Origin: Antedon mediterranea
Lineage: Eukaryota; Echinodermata; Crinoidea; Comatulida; Antedonidae
Direction of reading: 5' to 3'
NCBI RefSeq assembly: GCF_964355755.1
Contig: NC_092679.1
Coordinates: 2,666,001-2,730,000 of the forward strand
DNA length: 64,000 nt
In this document: positions 57,601 through 64,000 of the stretch, piece by piece
Layout: each line of letters opens with the position of its first letter
How positions within the stretch are numbered: the first letter of the stretch is position 1
Made by a program: the position numbers and the translations under genes
Notes under the pieces: generated by a model
Seen by the model: the letters and a program-made list of their open reading frames with translations, nothing else
The model's database searches: none
What the model was told of the DNA's origin: nothing

Positions 57601-60489
57601 CCCTCACGGTTTGAATTGAACATGTTACCAACTGCCCTTGATTGGTTGGCTTCTGAACATCATTGCAATTTTATATGTTCTGTCCAAGGAAGCTGATTTA
57701 TTTTATTTGATATTTTTTTGTGTTTTTAGGGAACTATAATGTGTAATGATATCATTGGTTGCTTACAAATTAAGAGTTACTTGACAGGCAATCCAGGTGA
57801 GATAAATACACTCATATACAGTATCATGTCTAGCAGCAATATACACCCGAGAGTATCGTGTCTGCAGATTGCAACAGGCCCATGAACCACAAAAAGAAGC
57901 TACTGTATAATAGTATTCAGAGACTCCCATATGAAAGTTGCTGTCAGAAGACATGATACTGCATGCTGTTTTTTTGTTGCTAGACATGATACAGTACATG
58001 TATATGCACAGTACAAAAGACACAACCTGCATACATATCAAAACTACTAATAAGAATTTGTCATCTTTTTGTGTAAACTATTTTTAATTTGCGACTTATA
58101 TTTTTCCCAGAGATGAAGCTTGGTCTGTCGAGTGACTTAGTGATCGGTAAGACAAGTCGCGTTGGGTACGGATATGGAGTACGTCTTGATGCAGTACAGT
58201 TCCACCCCAGTGTTGTCTTCGATGACTTTGAGTCTCAAAGAATTCTCATATTACATCCTTCAGAAGGCGAGGTAACTGAAATACTTTTCAAATGACATAG
58301 ACATAAATTATAATTCCATATATTTATTTCATGATGATGTCATAGTTCATATATTATTAAATGAAATAAACTTTTAAAAAGCTTAAAAGTAGGAATCTCA
58401 AGACATTGATTCAAGAAGTGCCTAAAGCTCTGTCTACACTATCAAACTTTATGTGACAAACAAATGTGATGTTCCCATTACACATATGGACATGATGATG
58501 TCATATCACTACCATATTTGGGCTTATCACTACCATATTTGGGAACATTTTTTTTGGTCAAAATAGTTTGATAGTGTAGACAGAGCTTTAAATGAGCCAG
58601 CTATGACGTTAGAGGTCATTGCTTGACAATTCTGTATAATTTCAGATGACTGTAATGAAATACCAGCAATCAGGTGAGCTTAGCTCTTCCTTACCATTCT
58701 TACTGAACCACAGTATAGAGGAGGACTATGATAAAAGGTAAGATGAATATTTAGTGTTTAGACACTTGGCATTCTGCAAACTATGGCGAATTTTAAAGCA
58801 TCAAACACAGACCCTCCCCCCCCCCACCCACCTCTCCGCACCCATTGAATATAGCAAACCAGAGTTCTAGAGGAAATCAAAATTAGTTTCTTTATTTAAT
58901 TATGTATTTCAGTGTTCTAACAATTGAGTTAACGTTGAAATGCGACTTGAAACCTGCTGTATATGCTTCTAATGTCACGGTGCGGTTACCTGTACCAAAG
59001 AACACCACAAAGTGAGTAAAGCTACAGTATTTCTACACTATCAAAATGTTATGTGCCCAAATATGGTAGTGATATGGCCAACTAGGGTAGTGGTATGACA
59101 TCATCATGTCCATATATTTGCACATCACACTTATTAACTATAATATCTTTCAGTGTTAGCCCCAGTCTTAAGTACAATAGTGGGCAGTCAACAGAGTACA
59201 AGACAGAAGATAAAGTGATAATATGGAAGACACATAAAATAAATGGAGGCACAACTTTGAATGCAAAATTCAGGGTATGTTTATGTTTATGTTTATGTTT
59301 ACTATTTAATGTTCCTTGGGGTTTATGTTTTATAATTTAAAATAACAATATAATGAAAGTTTCTAGAATTGTCCTAAAGATTCCAGTATTGACCTGGATT
59401 TTCTAGGACTGTCCTGGATATTCCATTATTGACCTGGATTTTCTAGGACTGTCCTGGAGATTCCAGTATTGACCTGGATTTTCTAGGACTGTCATTGAGA
59501 TTCCAGCATTGACCTGGAATTTCTATGACTGTCCTGGAGATTCCAGTATTGACATGGATTTGCTAGGACTGTTCTAAAGATTTCAGTATTGACCTGGATT
59601 TTCTAGGACTGTCCTGGATGTTCCATTATTGACCTGGATTTTCTAGGACTGTCCTGGAGATTCCAGTATTGACATGGATTTGCTAGGACTGTCCTGGAGA
59701 TTCCAGTATTGACCTGGAATTTCTATGACTGTCCTGGAGATTCCAGTATTGACCTGGATTTTCTAGGACTGTCATTGAGATTCCAGCATTGACCTGGAAT
59801 TTCTATGACTGTCCTGGAGATTCCATTATTGACCTGGATTTTCTAGGACTGTCATTGAGATTCCAGCATTGACCTGCAATTTCTATGACTGTCCTGGAGA
59901 TTCCAGTATTGACATGGATTTGCTAGGACTGTTCTAAAGATTCCAGTATTGACCTGGATTTTCTAGGACTGTCCTGGATGTTCCATTATTGACCTGGATT
60001 TTCTAGGACTGTCCTGGAGATTCTAGTATTGACCTGGTTATTCTTCTAGGTCCTGGAGATTCCAGTATTTACCTGATTTTTCTAGGACTCTCCTGAAGAT
60101 TCTAGTATTGACCTAGCTTTTCTAATAGTGTCCTGTATTGAACTGGATGTTCTAACATTGTCCTGGAGATTCCAGTATTGACCTGGATTTTGTGATCTAC
60201 AGATTCCAATATTTACCTAGATTTTTCCGTATATTAAGTGATCCAGTTCAATTAACAAATTCCAACTGATTTGTTGTTTTTATCACAGATTCATGTATCC
60301 AATCTAATAAAAGCAACACAACTAGAATTGAATCAAATAAGTATAGAGTTTGAGATTGCGGACTGTTTACTTTCCAATCTAAAAATTGCATTTCTTAAAC
60401 TCTTCGATCCTCATCACCATGCCTTTGTTTCACGTCGGTGGATACGTAATGTCACAATTACCGACTCTTACGTATTTCGATTGCGGTGA
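54670..60489 (+). CDS. AP4M1: AP-4 complex medium (mu) subunit
   Basis: Thirteen exons join with GT/AG borders and phase continuity: 54670-54745, 55181-55263, 55398-55504, 55625-55721, 56263-56382, 56978-57049, 57380-57451, 57730-57796, 58111-58271, 58646-58737, 58913-59011, 59154-59274 and 60289-60489. The product is about 455 residues, against 453 for human AP4M1. The N-terminal longin-like part (about 1-140) starts RISTFSIVSMRGEILV. The mu-homology domain (about 190-455) includes ERLSVLISANGTI, MKLGLSSDLVIGK, FESQRILILHP and KCDLKP, and ends WIRNVTITDSYVFRLR, the family's usual terminus. AP-4 is a clathrin-independent coat at the trans-Golgi network. Its mu chain reads tyrosine-type signals, and ATG9 is a known vertebrate cargo. 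The ATG at 54670 has an upstream in-frame TGA and gives a short N-terminal extension (MECFHP). Exon 5 uses a less usual donor, GTTAGT. Confidence 0.92.
55785..55952. mobile_element. MITE, 'tctacactatcaaac' family
   Basis: In AP4M1 intron 4. It starts AAACTCTGTCTACTCTACAG and ends GATAGTGTAAACACAGCTTT. Confidence 0.8.
56124..56265 (+). repeat. duplicated splice-acceptor region of AP4M1 exon 5
   Basis: Copies at 56124-56172 and 56216-56265 share 'attacatctagataacttg', 'tacagt', 'gact' and 'tttatctttaggat'. The second provides the real acceptor (AG at 56261-56262). The first offers an equal AG 93 bp upstream, but reading from it meets TAA at the third codon. Confidence 0.85.
56603..56676 (+). 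pseudogene. C-terminal fragment of a non-LTR retrotransposon ORF
   Basis: Translates to RRDSFSGRVIFLWNALP followed by TDVVSFA and a stop. WNALP...VV is the usual end of the reverse-transcriptase polyprotein in CR1/L2-type LINEs. The rest of the insert (to about 56970) is 3' tail. It lies in AP4M1 intron 5. Confidence 0.6.
58424..58590. mobile_element. MITE, 'tctacactatcaaac' family, full length
   Basis: In AP4M1 intron 9. TIRs AAAGCTCTGTCTACACTATC and reverse complement, with TA on both sides. Confidence 0.85.
59025..59132. mobile_element. MITE, same family, 3' truncated
   Basis: It starts 'tatttctacactatcaaaa' and ends at 'gcacatcacactta', about 20 bp before the acceptor of AP4M1 exon 12. 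Confidence 0.7.
59350..60215. repeat. ~40-bp minisatellite, about 21 copies
   Basis: The unit is 'gtcctggagattccagtatt' followed by 'gacctggattttctaggact'. Higher-order identity (for example 59527-59640 and 59887-60000) shows that blocks of several units were duplicated together. It fills most of AP4M1's last intron. Confidence 0.92.
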
Positions 60490-60840
60490 CATGATGTTAT
60501 TTCACTCAAATTGGTGATTTTCTATACAAATGGTGTGATGTATGTTGTAGAGGCTCCTCACAAAGCACAGCATTTGTATGCCGAACTGAATAGATCTTTG
60601 TGACGTGTTTTGAAAAAAGAGAACTATATTTCTGCTTTCATTGTTGCTCTTCCTTTAGGCAACTGAGACAAAATATTGTCACTTTTTTTGTGGGGAAAAA
60701 CACAAAAACATGAAAATCGGCGTGATTTTCATAGTAAGCAGTCTTTACGATGTTACGAAATATACAAAGAGAGAGCTCAATATATTTGATCTATTATTTA
60801 TGTTAACTTAACGATAATATATAAATTTGAGATATAATAA

Positions 60841-60846
60841 AATAAA
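60841..60846 (+). terminator. polyadenylation signal of AP4M1
   Basis: AATAAA 352 bases after the stop codon, in AT-rich 3' UTR-like sequence. Confidence 0.45.
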
Positions 60847-60918
60847 TATTAAGATATTATGCTGTAAGTCTGTTTTATAATTCAAACAATACAACAGAGA
60901 CGTCGGCTTCAGCGTACT

Positions 60919-61169
60919 AAAGTTGGTTCCACCTGGACTCCACACAATGACGTAAGCGCACCGTAACACAATGACGTAAGCGCACCGTAACGCAATGACG
61001 TAAGCGCACTGTAACGCAATCTACGCAACGTAAGAAAATGCCATTCTAATAACTTTGTTTGCTCCCGCCTGCGTGAAATCAAATCTGCGATGTTTGCAGC
61101 ACTGTTGCGTCGTAGGTTCCCACTTGTGAATACGTCGTTGCGTTGCGTCGCTAGTGGGAACCACGCTTT
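60919..61169. mobile_element. MITE with 'aagcgtggttcccac' ends, copy 1
   Basis: It starts AAGTTGGTTCCACCTGG and ends AGTGGGAACCACGCTT. The interior has tandem 'caatgacgtaagcgcaccgtaacg' type repeats (60945-61020), each with a TGACGTAA (CRE-like) site. It shares its right boundary with copy 2. Confidence 0.6.
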
Positions 61170-61311
61170 AAGCGTGGTTCCCACTAGCGACGTTGCGACG
61201 ATGGCTTATTCGCTTGTGATTGCTAACTGTCTATAACTTCGCTTGTCATTGGTTAAAACGCTTGCGTTGCGTTTACGTCCTTGCGTTACGTTCTAGTAGG
61301 AACCAAGCTTA
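61170..61311. mobile_element. MITE with the same ends, copy 2
   Basis: It starts AAGCGTGGTTCCCACTAGC and ends 'tagtaggaaccaagctt'. It abuts copy 1 head to head, making a perfect 23-bp-arm palindrome at 61146-61192. A third right end lies near 61450. Confidence 0.6.
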
Positions 61312-61904
61312 ACCAATCAGTCAGGTCAGTTACTAATTTTGGTTTGTCAAAATAGAATTTTAAAATAAAAAGATAGTTCATCTAAAAAACGGTCACTTGT
61401 GATTGGTCAACTAACTTGCGTTGTGCCTACGCCGCTGCATTGCGTCCAAGAAACCAAGCTTACTACATGCATGCGTATTTTGGTAGAACTTTTGAATAAT
61501 AGAAAATCAGTTAGAGCACCGCTCTCGTCTAGCAAGTTGCATGTCGAAATTGTGTTAAGAACATGGGCGTATGAAAATCGATACAAATTTTTGTATTATT
61601 TCTAAACAGCTCATCGAGATAATATTAAACATCGTATCTTCATGGAGTTATGACGTCATGGAACTATCAAATTAGTACATTTATTTTATAGATCCAGGTC
61701 TAGGCTAGGAGGCATCCATGATGATACAGACAGGGTAGAAAAAACTCTAGAGATATTAGTATGCCTAGGCCCACGTGTCCTACACTGTGAGCCTACTGCT
61801 AGAGACAGGGGAGTCCTCTATTCATTTTTGCGCGTTACGACGACGTCGAGAAAGAAGACCGGAGTTTCAACTCTAACGTTCAACGCTAGAAATCAAATGT
61901 TCGC

Positions 61905-62242
61905 GCTATCGTTAACATTTCAACTTGATCGTTTTCAAACGATCGATCGTCGTTGAACTTTTAACGATTAACGATAATAGCGTCGACTAACGTCGACAGG
62001 AAAACAGGCTTTTTCCTGTCGACGTTAGTCGACGCTATCGTAAACAATAATCGGCAATCTTCTACGTAAACATTGAACTGTTAACGATTTACAGGAAAAG
62101 GTACTCGCTATCGTTATCATTCCATTTTCAAACGATCGTCGTTGAACTGTTACGATCAACGACGATAGCGTCGACAGGAAAACAGGCTTAGTGTTTTCAG
62201 TTCAACGACGATCGTTTGAAAATGATTAAGTTGGAATGATAA
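61905..62242. repeat. complex foldback element with nested palindromes
   Basis: The outer arms share 'tttcaaacgatcg' and 'cgtcgttgaac' near 61930-61960 and their reverse complements near 62195-62225. The inner hairpin 61978-62037 has perfect 27-bp arms and a 6-nt loop, and parts recur at 62150-62190. It is CpG-rich, with repeated GTCGAC sites. Confidence 0.8.
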
Positions 62243-62632
62243 CTTGTCGGTTATTACTAACTTGTTGGTTATTACTAACTTGTTGGTTATTACTAACTTG
62301 TTGGTTATTACTAACTTGTCGGTTATTACTAACTTGTCGGTTATTACTAACTTGTCGGTTATTACTAACTTGTCGGTTATTACTAACTTGTTGGTTATTA
62401 CTAACTTGTTGGTTATTACTAACTTGGTGGTTATTACTAACTTGTTGGTTATTACTAACTTGGTGGTTATTACTAACTTGTTGGTTATTACTAACTTGTT
62501 GGTTATTACTAACTTGTTGGTTATTACTAACTTGTTGGTTATTACTATCTTATCGATTTTACTAACTTGTCGGTTATTACTACCTTGTTGGTTATTACTA
62601 ACTTGTCGGTTATTACTAACTTGTTGGTTATT
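62243..62632. repeat. 18-bp minisatellite (ttggttattactaacttg)
   Basis: About 21 copies, differing chiefly by C/T or G/T at one site (cttgtcgg, cttgttgg, cttggtgg). Because 18 is a multiple of three, several frames stay open. These are not genes. Confidence 0.95.
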
Positions 62633-62639
62633 CGTTGTG

Positions 62640-63260
62640 GTTAACCTTTACTATTTAAAATAGTGCTGTAAATAGATCAACCGAAATATGAACGAATAGT
62701 AAAATAATATACATAATAATGAATATAGAATAATAAATGAATATAGAATAATAATGATAATAAATAATGAATTATATGTAAATTTATTTGGAAATATTGG
62801 TTATAAACAAATGCTAAATGGACGAGGTTTGCAGTATCAAATATAATATAATACAGTGCAGTAAACTTAATACATTATATATAACGCTCGCGTACCATCT
62901 AGGTCGTGCCCACAGATGGTTCTCGAATACACAGCAATTTCAGCGTAAAAAAATGCTTTTTTTAATGTACGTACTGCAGGACGATAATAGTTATTATTGT
63001 TCACAGAAACGAATAAATAGACACGATGATTTATGTATTTTTAAACTGAAATTAGCACACTGGGAATTACTTCCGAAAGAGAAACTTGTCACAAAATGAG
63101 TCCAAATTTGTTATTTGGACTCATTTAAACAAACCCAATTTGTGTTTTGTGTGTAACATTAGTTTTGAGGGATGGGGAAGAGGATATGGGTACAAAGAAG
63201 AACAATGTTTTAATATATTATTTATCTACTCAGTAACGAAATATGTTTTTCACTTTGATA
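62640..63260. other. non-coding AT-rich stretch
   Basis: Short (AAT)n-type runs near 62700-62780 and no supported gene. Confidence 0.5.
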
Positions 63261-63718
63261 GGCCTATAAATAATATGCCACTTGATACAGTAACACATTT
63301 GCGATTTAATACTTTGTTAAAACTGTCACGGTCATAGTCCATTGAAATAGCATAGTACATGTAACGATACACGTACCACTACAACGTTTATATTCTTTGT
63401 AATTATTAATTAATACAAACGTTGAGAAGCAACTGTCAGTAGTACAGTTTATTTGTATATTGTACGTTTTATATAACAGTAGGGCCTACTCACAGGCCTA
63501 TAAATAATATACCACTTGATACAGTAACACATTTGCGACTTAATACTTTGTTAAAACTGTCACTGTCATAGTCCATTGAAATAGCATAGTACATGTAACG
63601 ATACACGTACCACTACAACATTTATATTCTTTGTAATTATTAATTAATACAAACGTTGAGAAGCAACTGTCAGTAGTACAGTTTATTTGTATATTGTACG
63701 TTTTATATAACAGTAGGG
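63261..63718. repeat. 234-bp tandem duplication
   Basis: 63261-63485 and 63495-63718 are nearly identical, with only a few single-base differences (for example 'tgcgatttaa' against 'tgcgacttaa', 'cacggtcat' against 'cactgtcat'). This is a recent local duplication. Confidence 0.92.
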
Positions 63719-63720
63719 CT

Positions 63721-63955
63721 GTGTTACAACCGTTAATGTAGAAAACGCCAGCTAATGTCGAAACAACCGTTAATGTAGAACAATCCACCGCTTATGTAGT
63801 AAAACCTCCAGCTTATGTAGAAACACCAACAGCTTATGTAGTAAATAAAAATCAACACCAGCTAATGTAGAAACAGTCAACAGCTTATGTAGTAACGAAA
63901 ATTGCCTCCCAGCTTATGTAGTTACTATCGCCAGCTAATGTAGAAAATGTTATAT
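63721..63955. repeat. interspersed short repeat (cagcttatgtagwaa)
   Basis: About ten copies of a 12-15-bp core, 'ccagctaatgtagaaa' or 'cagcttatgtagtaa', separated by variable 6-17-bp spacers. Confidence 0.8.
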
Positions 63956-64000
63956 ATATTTTACAAAAATGTCTCATTTATATGCCAGTGCATCGATCTT

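Noticed and set aside
62236-62663. Two long repeat ORFs (LLLTCW and VITNL)
   Set aside because: Translations of the 18-bp minisatellite. The period being a multiple of three keeps frames open by chance.
63721-63955. CRISPR-like repeat and spacer look
   Set aside because: Repeats are too short and variable, spacers are 6-17 bp, and the DNA is animal nuclear sequence.

Overview
The window is animal genomic DNA: AT-rich, with short protein-coding exons bounded by GT/AG splice sites, SINEs with Pol III boxes, many MITE-type repeats, and one complete LTR retrotransposon. The encoded genes and the repeat landscape suggest a marine invertebrate deuterostome, possibly an echinoderm. That placement is an inference, since no species-level marker is visible.

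Layout: (1) 1-2470, plus strand: the 3' part of a C2H2 zinc-finger gene that I identify as a ZNF410 orthologue. (2) 2480-8100: non-coding, very AT-rich DNA with several local duplications and minisatellites. (3) 8100-14920, minus strand: about 19 degenerate exon-like modules repeating roughly every 240 bp. Each has a G-rich block, a pyrimidine tract, an AG and an exon-like stretch, and the array lies downstream of a TATA box. It could be an undescribed multi-exon non-coding transcript or a decayed gene. (4) 17535-25380: a MITE split by a 7670-bp BEL/Pao retrotransposon on the minus strand, with two LTRs of 1114 bp, a 5-bp target duplication, a gag-protease ORF and a pol ORF in the -1 frame. 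(5) 30447-48097, minus strand: a 14-coding-exon FERM-domain gene of about 706 residues, orthologous to FRMD6/willin, a Hippo-pathway scaffold related to Expanded. (6) 54670-60489, plus strand: a complete 13-exon gene for the medium chain of adaptor complex 4 (AP4M1, about 455 residues). (7) 60900-64000: foldback elements, minisatellites and a 234-bp tandem duplication, without a gene.

The FRMD6-like and AP4M1 genes are head to head, with a putative shared promoter near 54350-54670. The other gene products have unrelated roles: transcription control, cortical and junctional signalling, and trans-Golgi sorting. Repeats have shaped the genes. A tandem repeat supplies the last residues and stop of the FRMD6-like protein, a SINE tail lies about 9 bp from one of its splice donors, and an AP4M1 splice acceptor is duplicated.

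All gene structures were assembled by eye from splice consensus, phase continuity and remembered family similarity. No alignment or database search was run.
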